From Desarmillaria ectypa (Eukaryota > Basidiomycota > Agaricomycetes > Agaricales > Physalacriaceae), in the NCBI GenBank assembly GCA_030407005.1, contig JAUDYN010000005.1, forward strand, positions 3,472,001 through 3,536,000: a stretch of DNA of 64,000 bases. The letters run 5' to 3'. Shown piece after piece: positions 50,958 to 63,600 of this stretch. Position 1 is the stretch's first letter. Every line of letters starts with the position of its first letter. Made by a program: the position numbers and the translations under genes. The notes beneath the pieces were generated by a model that saw nothing but the letters and a program-made list of their open reading frames with translations, did not search any database and was not told where the DNA came from.

Positions 50958-53154
50958 ATGACGGCCGATACAGCCGCTTTTTGGTTGCTTTTGATTACTG
51001 GGTTTACCTTAGCTCTGACCGTATGGTTTTCTAATCGACGGTCTAAGCTTCCTCTGCCGCCTGGCCCCCCTCATCACTGGCTATTTGGCACTGAAGCCCT
51101 GACTGGATCGTAAGTCGAACTCGCAACTTGGCTTCGGATTCTATATTCACACCTCGCAGACCATGGCTCCGCTACGAAGAAATGACACAAAAATACGGTC
51201 CTATATTCTCGGTGAGGCGGGGATTGACTGACATCATCATCATCATCGGGCGATATGAGGTATAGGTCTCGACGTGATTCCGAAACAAACTACTAACGAT
51301 GGTACCAGCCGGCGCTAGAGATAATGGAGAAGGAAAATGCAATCTTACAAGATCGTCCAAGGTCTATTGCAGTACAGGAAACGATGTGTAAGAACATGCG
51401 CCTACTCATGATGAGGGCAGGAGAACGCTTCAGGAAGTTCCGCAGGTGTGCTCCGAAACCCAACCTTGTCAATAATATCACACTTAATGAACGGGTACAC
51501 AGAGCTATTCAATCCCAACTTCATGCAAGGGTCACTCAAACATACCAGCCACTGCAAGTGAAAAACGCGATCAATCTTATAATGGATCTCTTTGATGACC
51601 CCTCGCAGCATATTGATCATGCAAAGCGGTAAATCCAATTCCCTTATTTTATTTCCCCCTCTTATCAGCAGCCGTCCTCTTCTAGTTACGCGGCGTCGGT
51701 GGTCATTACACTCACTTACGGAAAGCCCTCTACGACATCATACTCTGACCCTCTAGTTCAAAAGATCTTGCTCTTTGCGCATAGATTCGGTACTGTCGTG
51801 AGACCTGGTGCTTACTGGGTTGACTCAATACCGATTCTTCAGTATGTACCTGGATATCTTTCGCAGTTGCGCCAGTGGCACAAGGAAGAGCTTTCCTTCT
51901 CTCGGTCATCAGTTGATGCAGTGAAAGAAAAGATTGTCAGCTATCGCCGCCACAACGACTCAGCATGAGCACTAATCAATCATAGAGCCGCGGCGAGCAC
52001 ATTATCAAACTGAACTTTGTACAAAATCTATTGGAAAAGAACTCGGAGAATGGCATGTCAGAAGATGAGATTGCTTTCCTATCCGGAGGATTATTCCTTG
52101 CTGGTGCCGATACGGTGGGTCATTCGTTATGGAGTCCAAGAACAGCAGGAGTAACATGAATTCCATAGACTGCCTCTGCGATTAGTATAATGATGATGGC
52201 TGCCGCATGCTTTCCTGACGCCCAGAGTAAAGTTCAAGGTCAACTGGACGCAGTCGTGGGCCAAGGCCGTGGTGCGTACGTCAGGGACCCACCTTTGAAT
52301 ATGACTCATGCTGTCAATGTCAGCTCCTGCCTACGCGGACGAGGCGTCTCTCCCATTCATTACTGCATTCATCCTGGAATGTTATCGATGGTAGAACCCT
52401 CGCTTTTCTCCGATTCTTGCCATGCTCACGTTAGAACCTCCCAAAAGGCGGCCCGTAAGCGCTACAGGTGGGTCACCCCGTTTCTAGAAGAGGTGAGAAT
52501 ATTCTAACGCTGTCTAGGCTTTCCTCATAGGGCCATGAAAGATATAGTCTGGGTAAGCTTGCCATCATCAACTGCTTTAGCACGCCCTACTGAAAAAAAT
52601 CCAGCACGGTTACCGTATCCCCGCCGGTGCAACTGTCATTGGCAGTCATTGGTAAATTCCCTGACATCTCATTCACCCCCATCGGTTTACAATTGGCAAT
52701 CGTGCAGGTCGATTGGTCGTTCGCCAGACGTTTTCCCTGAACCAGAGAAGTTCCGCCTAGAAAGATGGCTAGACGACTCGGGGAATCTACGAGACGACAT
52801 AAAGTCAATGAACTTCGGCTTTGGGAGGCGGTGAGTCAATTTAACACGCCTCCGACCAAAGCTTACCGTTGGACGTAGAGTTTGTCCCGGACAACAGCTG
52901 GCCAATAGGTCTGTACCTATCTCTCTCGATGAGCGTCTTTGATAAAGAAAACGTCCAGATCGTTGTTTATAACAACCGCTTTCGTGTTATGGGCTTTCCG
53001 TTTGAAGGAAGTGGATGGATCTCCGATCGATACCCACGCATTTACTCAAACAGCCAACTTGCATCCCCTGCCCTTCGCCCTTAATTTCGAGCCAAGAATT
53101 CCAAAAGACGAAGTCAAACGAATTCTTACTAACGACTATGAAATGCTCGTATGA
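50958..53154 (+). CDS. Cytochrome P450 monooxygenase, paralogue 2
   Basis: ATG 50958 opens an anchor (FWLLLITGFTLALTVWF) and the hinge SKLPLPPGPPHHWLFGTE. Landmarks: RYEEMTQKYGPIFSVRRG, MEKENAILQDRPRSIAVQET (identical in the paralogue), YGKPSTTSYSDPLVQKIL, LAGADT, the ExxR helix LECYRW, then RPVSATGFPHRAMKDIVW, IPAGATVIGSHW, FPEPEKFRLERWL, and NFGFGRR|VCPGQQLANR with an intron in the heme loop. It ends DYEMLV, TGA 53152-53154. Introns fall at the same places as in the 22.5-24.6 kb gene, so the two share a recent duplication. No frame break remains after splicing. The substrate and CYP family are not assigned. Confidence 0.9.
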
Positions 53155-53274
53155 ACAGTGCGAAGCTCGGACACATACCAATTGTAATGGCAGTGCCTAT
53201 TGTAAATGCTCTGGAAATAACAACAATGCTCTTCCTCCTTTCATAAACATACACAAGTTGAACGAACTCTCTAA

Positions 53275-54528
53275 TTAATCACTCGAGTGGGGTAACTCTC
53301 GAATCTGAGTCGAACCCTTGTCATCGACGGTACACCTGCCGTCTTGAGGCATCGTCAAACTGGTCTCGGCCTCCCAGGGACGAGAGCGTAGTGTGAATCG
53401 TAACGAAGTGGTCATGGGTTTCGTCTCCTCCTCGTAAGTTCTGCTATGCACTCGGATAATGACCAGATTAAAAGCGATTCCAGCCGTTTGGACCTCCTAT
53501 ACAAACGAGGTGAGCATCGAAGGAAACGCAGTTTACGGTAGGCCTCACTAGTGCGCTTGTGATATACACCCCCACGTTTCCTGAGATGTATGTGGCAAAA
53601 GTAATGACTATAACGCTGTTTGTTTAGCAGAAACCTTGAAACATGAACAAATTCATTCACTCGCTATGCCGGTATAAATTGCGCCGGATTCAACGATGAT
53701 CCTTTAGAGAAAGCATAATCGGAATCAGTTGATGGTACTACCCAACACGAGTGTGCTGACCTTATTGTCCGTTGCAGTGCACTGAAACGACGCTCTGAGC
53801 GAGAAGCTGACAACCCAGGAATTGACTGGAAGACTATTTTCCGGTCAACCGCAAAAATGCGCAATACAATGAGAACTGAAAATAGAAAAGAGGTGAGCGA
53901 GCGATCAGAATGATGACCAGAAACCCACAGACACGTCGTAATAATGTTCAGCGCGATGCTTATAACCCAAAAGGAAGTAATGATAGGACGAAGTTTCGTC
54001 GCTACCGTCAGAGCTTCGGAATGTACGGTGCTGAGCAAATATATGTTCGCGATGGTCGTACCCAAAACACCTATCCACAAAAGCAGAGGCACAGCCGCTA
54101 TTATCCATGACTTGCCGTACACGATCCAACATCGATAGGTCTATCCAAAGCTGAGTCAATTAAAAGTTCCTTTACAGAGCAGAGCTTACCAGGATACCAT
54201 CCGCGAGAAGTATCTGTAAATTGACACACGAGAACTTGACGACCTCGATAGGACTCCCGGGGTTCGTGAATTGCTCACTGATACCTTCAGGACCGACAGA
54301 ATCCAGTGCTCTTCGCGTGTTGATGACCATATTTACCGTTGCGAATATCGACATGGTCAAGCACACCGCCAACATCAGTCGATTAACCTCAGAGAACGGC
54401 TTGAGGCCAGACTTGTTGAACAGAAGAGAGCGAAGGCATAGTCCGAATGTGACTAGAAAGATACCCCAAGCCGTGCCTTCTAAATACAACGCGACAATGC
54501 TAGATTGTTGCTCGGTGAGGGGGGCCAT
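53275..54528 (-). CDS. Basidiomycete multispan membrane protein, paralogue 2
   Basis: ATG 54528 (MAPLTEQQSSIVALYLEG). It matches paralogue 1 helix by helix: WGIFLVTFGLCLRSLLF, AVCLTMSIFATVNMVIN, SVGPEGISEQFTNPGS, VKFSCVNLQILLADGIL. After an intron ending GGATAG it reads TYRCWIVYGKSWIIAAVPLL, then RPIITSFWVISIALNIIT, LIVLRIFAVDRKIVF, IIVESGAIYTG and VQTAGIAFNLVIIRV. Stop TAA at 53275-53277. Several introns share positions with paralogue 1. It converges on P450 paralogue 2 (120 bp between stops). Role unknown; the seven-span layout could be a sensor or carrier. Confidence 0.75.
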
Positions 54529-55841
54529 CGGAGGTCGTTATAGCGTTATGCAGGTCATATAATGGTGAGAGCTTGAACTGCAAGCGCATTTATCAGAAAA
54601 AGAACCGTAACGTGCATCAGTTCAGCTGATTTGATGTACAACGTTAAGTAGTGATGCCGGGGGGAAGGAAGGCACAACGTAGTCAAACGGGAATCAAGCC
54701 GATGGGCTGCTTCGCAGATAACGAACCCTAGAAGTTCTTACATATCGTAAGAGCAATATAATTGGGTGGCACGTGAGACCTTGGTGTGCAGAATACCCGG
54801 CCCCGTGTAGTACATTCTGCAGTGCCAATGATAACTTTGTTCATTCTGCGTGTGGGGCAAGGGGCAAGGGTTTACACATGACGGTGGCCGTAAGTATGGA
54901 AGCGTAAGACCAGTGTTGGTGTTGTGTGTCGACCAATAATTGAACCAAATCCTCTCTTTTGCTCCCCAAGATGTCGATAAGGTTCTTTGAAGTCGTTGCC
55001 AGCGGCCTAAGCATCTGTTCGCAAGGCGATAATGTTCTGATGGCGAGAAATCTGACCATAGTCGATATATACTGGGGAAACGGTTTAAAACCATCACATG
55101 AATATAGGTCATCGACGGCGTACCTTTTCTCGATTTTTTATTCATAAAACCTTTTTCAGAACATCTCGATGTTTGGACCTAGCTTTAGCTCCTCTAATCC
55201 TTTCCGAGTACCGCAATAGCGGTGGTAGGAGTTTTTGATGAACTACTAATAGCCAGGTTAATATTCGACTAATGTATACTTTAAGCTGTCCAGAATTACG
55301 GCGGCATGCAATGGGCGCAGAAGTGAGATAGAGTAGACCTCGAGGCGTCTGCGAAGATGCTGAATGACTCGAATTGAGGTAAGGAGTGACAGGGGCCCGC
55401 CGTTCTGCAGCCGCAGTGGTTTCTTTGATTTCTTTCCGCCACATGCCATCATTGGCAGTATATATGCTTTCCTGGTCCCACCATTATTGATGTACAGACA
55501 ATTTTTTCGCTACGTACTGGGTTATGTAGGAGCAAGCCAATGGATCAGCTTGAAAGGACTGGACATAGTGAGTTCATGTCGGCTTTTCGCGATTGGTCCG
55601 CCCTACCATAACGAAATAACAAAAGTGAAAAATGATAGTTAGCCGCGGTGTTTTCACCTCCAAACTTTCGGCAGGAAAGGAACCAGTCGCGTGATTTACG
55701 ACGTCGATGTGAAAGGCGACTCGCCCACAGGATACCTTTCTTCAAATCTTTACGGCTGATCTTAATCGCAGTCATCTTGGATTCAGACAGCGCCGAACTT
55801 CTCTTCACGACGGATATGTTACATGAGACAGTGGTCAGCTT
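54529..55841. other. Intergenic, no recognisable gene
   Basis: About 1.3 kb. Overlapping short frames on both strands, none with a recognised domain. A phrase reading VIYDVDVKGDSPTGYLSSN in one plus frame (about 55690-55750) could be an upstream exon of the next gene, but no clean splice was fixed. Confidence 0.35.
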
Positions 55842-57120
55842 ATGGATTTTCCGTGTCCGTTGTATGAGAAGGTGTTCCATCGACACCGACCGGGCACCAG
55901 GTGCGCTTCATTTCCCCTTGACACAGCGTTCGACTGTACTCATTTCCCCGCAAGGATTTACTGCCAAAAATTTGCATCTCGTCAAGATGCCATGTTTGGC
56001 GACGTTTTGCTCAAAAGACCGACAACAGAAGTCGAATGCACATGTCTCAAGGTTCACAGCCCTCGTGCTGGAACTTTCAGGCTCTCTTTCTATATAGATG
56101 GCACGTAGTTGCTCTTTCCTTCCTCACTTTCCTTCCCTCCCTCAATATCTAGAATAAGACAAGCAAATCCCCATACACATTAGCTTCAAATTGCCTGCTG
56201 GTGGGAGGGAACGAATCTTCACCAACGAGCCATCCTTCGCCGTGCTCCTACTACCTCATTCGCCCTACGCTATTGGGCATCGTCAATCGTCGCCAATTCA
56301 CATCAACACCCAGGCCTATTTACCTGTTGGTGGTCTTCTGAATATCGCCAGGGGAGCATTGGGAGGTTTCTATATCCCTCCGGAAATTCTGTGCGTCCCA
56401 AAATCGGACAAGGATAGTCTTTCGGTATACGTTTCATGGTCACAACTTGAATTGTGACCAAGTGCCTGGGCATCTATTGTCCCAGGAAGAGCTCTCGAGG
56501 CCGCTAGCTGGGCTAGCTGGGCAGTTGCTATGGATCAAGATTGAAATGTGTATACACCGTTGCTTAGCTGAGATGGCTTCTAACCTCCTTTCAGGACTGC
56601 ACTGGTACCAACCAAGAACACGATTCCTGTCTCGATGTCATCGATGGAAGACTCAGACGATGAGGAAATCGTAAGTCATGCAGAAGTTTAGTGCAACGAC
56701 ACTGATTCCGATCTCAACAGCCTGTAAAAAAACGTGAATATAGACTTCTAACATTCGTGCGAATATTACAACTGAATACCCCTCATAGCGGACTGCTCAT
56801 ATCCGGATATTTTACCCGAACGAAGCCCCCTGCCCTTTTTGGGCATGCCTCGTACCGAAGGTCACCATATTATCGACCGCAGACATGGCGAAGCGTTCGA
56901 TGTCTTGCTTTCGCTCTCACATAGTATCGTTGATAGTCTGGGTTCCTGTTATCCATACACGGCACCAAAGCCACCCGATAAACAGCCGGTCAGCCTGCTG
57001 CACCCAGGATTTCCGATACCCATAACCAGCAGCGTTGAGCTATGCGAACTTGGCGCACCCGAAGTGGGCATGCCCACTGTTGTCATGCTCATGGATTGCC
57101 AGATTTTTGACTCACGATAA
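55842..57120 (+). CDS. Unrecognised six-exon gene
   Basis: A spliced model joins frames that look coding. Exons are 55842-56104, 56184-56424, 56486-56547, 56595-56670, 56721-56733 and 56789-57120. All introns are GT-AG, and the total of 987 nt gives about 328 residues. The joins read through smoothly, for example FYIDGT|FKLPAGGRERIF and KIEM|TALVPTKNT. Notable parts: a Cys-containing N-terminal region, LLLPHSPYAIGHRQSSPIH, a Gly-rich LPVGGLLNIARGALGGFYI, an acidic SSMEDSDDEEIPVKK and a C-terminal region with GHHIIDRRHGEAFDVL. No membrane span and no family recognised. The 13-nt exon is the weakest element, and the true start may be further upstream. Confidence 0.42.
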
Positions 57121-58087
57121 GTTTCGGTGGGTTATATATGGAGTTTGTATACATCTTTAGCCGAGTTCAGGCACAGAGTTAACATACAATCTAACAGGAT
57201 GCTTTCTGGATCCATGGTGAAATCTGTCCTCACTGCTGGGGCCGGTTCCTGTTCAGGATGGAAAAATGTATTCTGAAAATGTTGTGACGTTTCTTTCCCT
57301 TTGAATGCTGCAAAAACGGGATACGGAAAACACAATGAAAAACTAGCTCTATTTAGCGCCCCTCTTGCATACTAAAAACGGCTTCTTTTCCGCGAATGAA
57401 AAGCGGTTTGCTTTGTTCTGACCGCGGGAAACACCTTTTTCATTCGGTTTTTCTGCTTCTTCTCCTTACCCCAAGTGTATGGAAAATATCTCATCACTGC
57501 AGAGGTTGGTGCGTTTTTGATAGCCCAAAATGAGACCTTAAAAGGTTTCCTTTTCAGCCTCAGTTTTTATGCCCTTGTTTTAAGCGCCGTAAAACGAAAA
57601 GGTACGGTAATTCTATTGTTCCATAGGGAGAAATGTTTTTTTCATCATGTTTTACTGGCAGTACCGAGAAAGGCTTTGCTAAAACGAAACCTTTTGAGGT
57701 TTCATTTTTTACGAGCTAAAATGCACTGACCTCTGCTGTGCATCTTTCATGTTGTTTTGTGAGCCCATTTTTTCCATTAAAAGTTCAAATGAAATGTCAC
57801 GACATTTTGAGGTCTCGTTTGTTTGCGGGAAAAATGGACCAGCTTCAGCAGTGCCTCTCTTCGAGACTTACGGTTGGTATCCGCGGATGCTCCCGAATAA
57901 CCGTAAAGCCTGCAATGTTTAACGAAAGCCGTTAACGAACCCTGATGGCGCTCAGCTCCAAGAATTGCGAACAGTGATATGTTTCTACCATCAGTTCAGC
58001 ACTGCTCTATTTCACAGTCGTACCCGATGTGTCGGGTCAACTACCGCCCGAGAAGAGGAAGGCAGGAAGACACAGGACCGTGCCGTT

Positions 58088-58154
58088 ACGGATATGGCCG
58101 TAGACCGCACAAAAAACATTGCTCACGGTAGGGTACGGCTGATGCCATATCCGT
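58088..58154. repeat. Short inverted repeat (ACGGATATGG / CCATATCCGT)
   Basis: Arms at 58088-58097 and 58145-58154, perfect over ten bases, with a 47-nt spacer. Confidence 0.6.
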
Positions 58155-58353
58155 GCCGTGGTCTGTATACCGACAGTTTCACAATGACAGCGAACATCTA
58201 TCGACAAAATGTGAGTGTAATTTGCTTCATTGAGGTCATATTCGCTGACTTCGATCACATTCAATGGTACCCTACCATTCCCTCGACAACCGTACTTCAA
58301 CCGTATGGATACGACCGTATTGTTGGTCATCGAAGGTGCTCATGGTACGAACC

Positions 58354-58396
58354 CGTATCCGTACCTGTCGTACGTAGCCACTATAGTACGGATACG
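58354..58396. repeat. Short perfect inverted repeat (CGTATCCGTAC / GTACGGATACG)
   Basis: Arms at 58354-58364 and 58386-58396, perfect over eleven bases, with a 21-nt spacer. Related words (GTATGGATACG) occur near 58300. Confidence 0.65.
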
Positions 58397-60391
58397 ATGC
58401 ACATCCTCATGAAGAAGCCCTCCGGAATGCAAATATAAAACTCGTTTTGGTTTTGCGGCAACTCTTCACGCGTCGGTGTTGTCATTGCAATCACTTCGGC
58501 GTCTTGTTTCCCTTTTTCTCGAGGGCATTATGTTATTAATGAGTCCCTAAACATTTCGATCCCTGATGCGGAAGATGCGTGGCCATTCCCAACCGCTTCC
58601 CTGCCACTTTTACTTCAATAGTCACAGTGCAAGCTTCTGCACCTTGCGGTCAGGTCTGCCCACTTGGCTTGCTTGTCGGAGGACCCCATGGGGAGGCCAC
58701 ATCGCGAAGTCCAAATTTTGGCCAAAAAGATCTAGACACGAAACAGGAAAATCAGTCGGTCTTGTCTGGATAAAACCCAGCTTCTACCAAAACTCCCAGG
58801 GTGTGTCCGAATGAGTCATAACGTTAGAATACGTGCAGGATCACTCTGAAAAAGGTTAATCAATGTTGTTGTTGAGTCTGTGTGCTAAGTTGCATCAGAA
58901 ACATGCGTACTATGACATGGTACCATGCTGACTTGTTCGCTGAACGTCCAGACAAAAAACGTGTGCGAAATTTCCCTCCCAGATCACATCGAAATAGCGA
59001 TACAGGTTCCTCATTTTTTATAATGGTCCTCTTGTTGGGAGCTTGCATCAATTGTAGGATGAAGGCAGCAGAGTCGGGTATCCCTAGCATAAGATTGACC
59101 ATGAGAAAGGCCTCCCCAAAATAAATTGTATATGAAGGGAAGGAGACTTGGAGGAGTTGAAAGGATAAATTAGGATCATGGCAAAGGGAGGATAAAACAT
59201 GTACACACTTTATACCTGTCTCATCCTTCGCCATGACTAGGGCTAGCTCGAAGTGCTTCTGGATCCACTGTAGAGACAAAGAACATCGAGTACTCTCCTC
59301 ACCCATACTGCTATATCTGGTTGTTGGACAGGCGGTGCCTTCCGGAATAGGATAAGGGAGATCAAGCCGAATCCCTAACCATGTGAGGATTAAGACTGCG
59401 AGAAATGTGCCACAGAAGCAAATTGTGGGCTGGATATATGAAGTTCTCCCTTGTTCTCTCGTCGACTGGTTGACCCCCTCTTAGTCCACGATAAAGTATC
59501 CTATGAATTTGAGTCAGCCTAAGGACATTGCAATCAGCACCCTCGTCGATCTCATATTATGAGTGTGAGGACACGCAATATAACATTGCCTCCCTTCCCG
59601 AAGCTGATGAGATAAGCATGTCTCGAGGAAACAGTTCAACGTCAGGGTAGGGAAGAAAGATGTGGGGATGGGAGCCCTGTAGACTGGAGAGCCTAAGGAT
59701 CAAGAAGCGTGCCTCCTCCTTGGAGACACGTCGTAGTATCGAATGCGTTAAATGGAATCGATTGACTTGCCCATGGTTCAATTCCCAGTCAATGTATCTC
59801 CTCGTGATTTGACAGAATTGTTCTTGCTTAGTTTCGTGAAATAGAAAGTTTAATGCCAAATCTATGACCCTATAGCGCGAAGATACTTTCAACGAATGAG
59901 GAATCACAAGCAAGCAGGTGCGTGCAGAATGTCAGCAAATGTGAATTCAACCAGAAAGCATAAATTCGTCATCTACGCCTTCTACCGAGCCGAGTGTGCC
60001 ATGAACAATGCGAATGCCAATGCGTGCACACACCATCCATCCAGTCATCAACTTCGAGGAGCAAAGAAAGTCGGCTCGTCATGGAGAGATAGTCACACTC
60101 TGGAGTAGGCATCCGTCCAGGCAAGGTGAGTGAGAGTTAAAGCGCCGGAACCAAAGCTGAGGAACAAGTTGGCGCAGGTTGACCCATTCACATTAGTCCA
60201 GACTTGTCTCTAAATTGAAGCAAGCACACACCAAGGATCCAAACTTGCCCGGCGCCTCGTTGTATAGCTGGATCTCATCCCTTCTCCCCCATCGATAGTC
60301 TATTCCTCGCATCCCAGTGTTCTGCTTCGATCTCGGATGCAGTGGGACATTTGGCGCTCATCTCATATGGTTAGGCGAGCAGACATATGCA

Positions 60392-60605
60392 TGTTGTTGG
60401 GATAGCAATCCCGAGCAAGTACTAGAATGTACTCGAAGGATTGGCTTACTCAGCAGGATCAAGTTTGGACCGTGAAAGTGGACATACATAGTATTTCGTA
60501 GTAAGTTCTAGAAGTAGTACAAAATGTATTTAAGTAGGACATCTCTTGCTCGAGAGGCAAGTATTTTACCATCCTTTCTACGTTCTCCTCGCTCTTGTTA
60601 CAACA
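60392..60605 (+). repeat. 5' long terminal repeat of the copia element
   Basis: Begins TGTTGTTGGGA (or TGTTGGG at 60395) and ends GTTACAACA, giving the TGTTG...CAACA inverted ends. About 210 bp, short as in many fungal copia elements. It contains 'tatttaagtagg' near 60518, a likely TATA-type element. The exact left end is uncertain by three bases. Confidence 0.75.
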
Positions 60606-60618
60606 GGTTATGGGCCCC
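60606..60618 (+). other. Primer-binding site matching the initiator tRNA-Met anticodon region
   Basis: GGTTATGGGCCC directly follows the LTR. Its complement GGGCCCATAACC is the anticodon stem-loop of eukaryotic initiator tRNA-Met, so priming would use a cleaved half-tRNA, as in Drosophila copia. Confidence 0.75.
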
Positions 60619-60689
60619 GGCCCTAACTGAACTACTTACATCATCACCAACTTTGCACTCTCGTACTTTACGTACACACATAGAACCAA

Positions 60690-63600
60690 ATGGATAGCCA
60701 GTCCATGTATAGGATTGAACCCCTTAAGGGCCCAGAAAACTACCCGACATGGAAAGTCAAGATGATCGATATACTAACCGATTTAGGTCTAATTGACTAT
60801 GCCGATGGAAGCTCTGTGGCCCCGGCAGAAGCGGCACTGGTGGCAGATTGGAAGAAGAGTGATAGGAAGGCTCTTTCGACAATAAGGCTGCGGGTTTCAG
60901 ATGGCCCGCTGGTGTATATTGCTGGTTCTAAGACTTCAGCAGAAGCCTGGAAAGCTCTGAAGGACATGTATGAGTCAAGAGGACCCATGGGAATTGTCCT
61001 TGTGAGAAGAAAATTCTTTAGAGCTCAGTGTGAAGAAGGAGGAAACATAGAGGAGCACATTAGGACTATGAGGTCCTACCAGGAGGAGCTGGCATCCCTT
61101 AAGCAGACTGTTGAGGAGGAGGACTTCTCAATCACACTGCTTACATCACTTCTGGAATCATGGAATTCATTCATTTCATCAGTGGATACTGCAGACTTGA
61201 AGGATTCATACAAATTGATTTCCTGAATTCTCCAAGAAGACATCCGATTGCGGGAAAAGACTTCTGACCCAACGACAACACTTGCAGCACATGGCAGAAA
61301 GAAGTTTAATCCGAAAATCACATGTTACAAATGTGGAGAAACTGGCCACATTAAAGCCAATTGCCCAAATGGGAAGAAGAATCCCGGAAAGCAATGGAAG
61401 GGGAAAGGGAAGGGCCAGACTCAGGCACATGTTGCCAAGTCAGATTCCGATGAAGAAGATTACGCATTTTGGGCAAAAGACATCACACCTACTGCACTTG
61501 CAGGGTCATCATGGATCGGGGACTCAGGCACCACAAAGCATATAGTCAAGAATAGATTGCATTTTTCTGACTATGTTGAGACCCCAGGACATGAAGTTAT
61601 TGGTGTAGGAAGGTCAAAAGGCTTGGGAAGAGGAACAGTTAAGATTAAAATGATTGAAGGAGGGAAGACCACTGCAGTCACTCTAAAGGACTGTATTCAT
61701 TGCCCTGAAGCACCATTCAATCTTATATCATTAGGGCGCATCATGGATGCTGGGTTTGAACTCAAATTCAAAAAATCCCAGATGGATATTATCTCATCAT
61801 GTGGCAAAAGGATTGGCCATGGAGATAAAGTATCGAAGCTGTATAGCCTAGATATTATTGCGCCAGAAATAACCCAGGCCCATGTGACAAAACTGGCCCG
61901 ATCATGGCAGAAGTGGCATCGGGTAATGGGCCACTTAAACATGGGATCAGTAAAGAGACTATTTAGAAAGAAAATGGTCAAGGGAATGGATGTGGATGAG
62001 TCGGCAGTGTCCCAGAAGGATTGTGAAGCCTGCATACAGGCCAAACATCATGCCGAGCCATTTCCACAAGAAGCTGAAAGGAATTATACCAAAATAGGTG
62101 AAATGACATTTTTGGACTTATGGGGGCCAGCTCAAACTCAGGGTATCCATGGAGAAAGATATTACATAAGCTTCACAGATGGGAAATCCCGGAGGACAAT
62201 GTTGTATTTTCTAAAGTCAAAACAGGGTACAGAAATCTGAAAGAAGATTCAGCAGTACCAAAAATACATCAAAGTCCACACTGGAAGGGATCTGAAGTTT
62301 ATGAGGATTGATAATGGGAAGGAATATATCAATGAGGAGGTGAAGGAATACCTCCAGAGCAATGGCATCCAGTTGGAACTGACTGCCATATATTCTCCAT
62401 CCCAAAATGGAGTCGCCGAGAGAGTCAATTGGACTCTTGTGGAGCATGCTTGTGCCATGCTAGAAGAACATCACCTGCCGAAATTTTTATGGCCCGAAGC
62501 AGTGGCATATGCCACATATTTGAAGAACCAATCACCAACCAGGGCCATCAGAAATGATCTAACCCCAGAAGAAGTGTTTTGTGGAACAAAACCAGACATT
62601 TCAACACTCCAGGAATTCGGAACAAAGTGCTGGGTGTTGCAACAGGATAACAAAAGGTCAAAACTTGACCCGAAATCAAGGGAATTTATCTTTACAGGTC
62701 TTACAGATGAATCAAGAGCCTGGAGATACTATAACTCACAGACTAGGCAGATTCAGACCTCAAGAAATGTTATATTCCCTGAAGAGAGCATTCTAAATGC
62801 TAACAATGATGAATACATTGTGTCCCATCCTCCACTGCTCGAGGGGGAGTCAGGGAGCAAAGTCGAGCAGATTCTGGATGGAAATGATGATATTTCAGAC
62901 AAATCCACAGGTGCCAGGAATGCCAAAATAAAAGGAGAAATGCCCCTTGATGACCCGGCAACCAAATCAAAGTTACCTGTATGGCGTGGGAAGGTGATTC
63001 AGCCACGTGACAAATCGGTCCGGATTGCATCAGTAGCCCCACCAAGTTACCAGTTCCTTAATAATCCAGCCTCACGAGGCATGAAATTGCCAGAGAAGCA
63101 GCAGGAAGTAACAAAGGAACCACTGGAGACTGCAAATATTGCAGTAGAATATGCATGTGTGGGGGAGACTGCAGATAACCCCAGTGATGAGCCATTAAGC
63201 CTTGAAGAAGCTAAAACAAGGCCAGATTGGCATCATTGGAAGAAAGCAATGGATGAAGAATATAATCTATTGACTTCTCTAGACATATGGCAGCTGGAAG
63301 AATTACCTCAGGATAGGTCACTTGTTGATTGCAAGTGGACCTACAGGCTGAAAAGAGATGGTGATGGAAAAATCACCAGGCACAAAGCCAGACTTGTTGC
63401 AAAAGGATTTTCGCAGAAACCTGGAATTGATTTCTTTGAGACATATGCACCCGTAGTTAGGCTGGACACATTCCGCCTACTTATGGCCATTGCCGCACAA
63501 AGAAACCTGATTATTCATGGAATGGATGTCATTGGAGCCTACTTAAATGGAAAGCTCAATGAATCCATTTATATGGCACAGCCACCCGAATATTCTGATG

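Larger units (their letters stand above)
57121..60391. other. Long gene-poor stretch left of the copia element
   Basis: About 3.3 kb without a supported gene. 57360-57830 is unusually rich in T and A runs with many 'gaaaa' and 'ttttt' blocks. 58080-58400 carries short inverted repeats on a CGTATCCGTAC-like theme. Minus-strand frames at 58860-59306 and 59557-59913 (about 148 and 118 residues) were examined and not recognised; they may be remnants. Confidence 0.4.

Noticed and set aside
59765..59790. GGTTCAATTCCC resembling a tRNA T-arm
   Set aside because: The flanking bases do not pair into a T-stem and no other tRNA arms are present.
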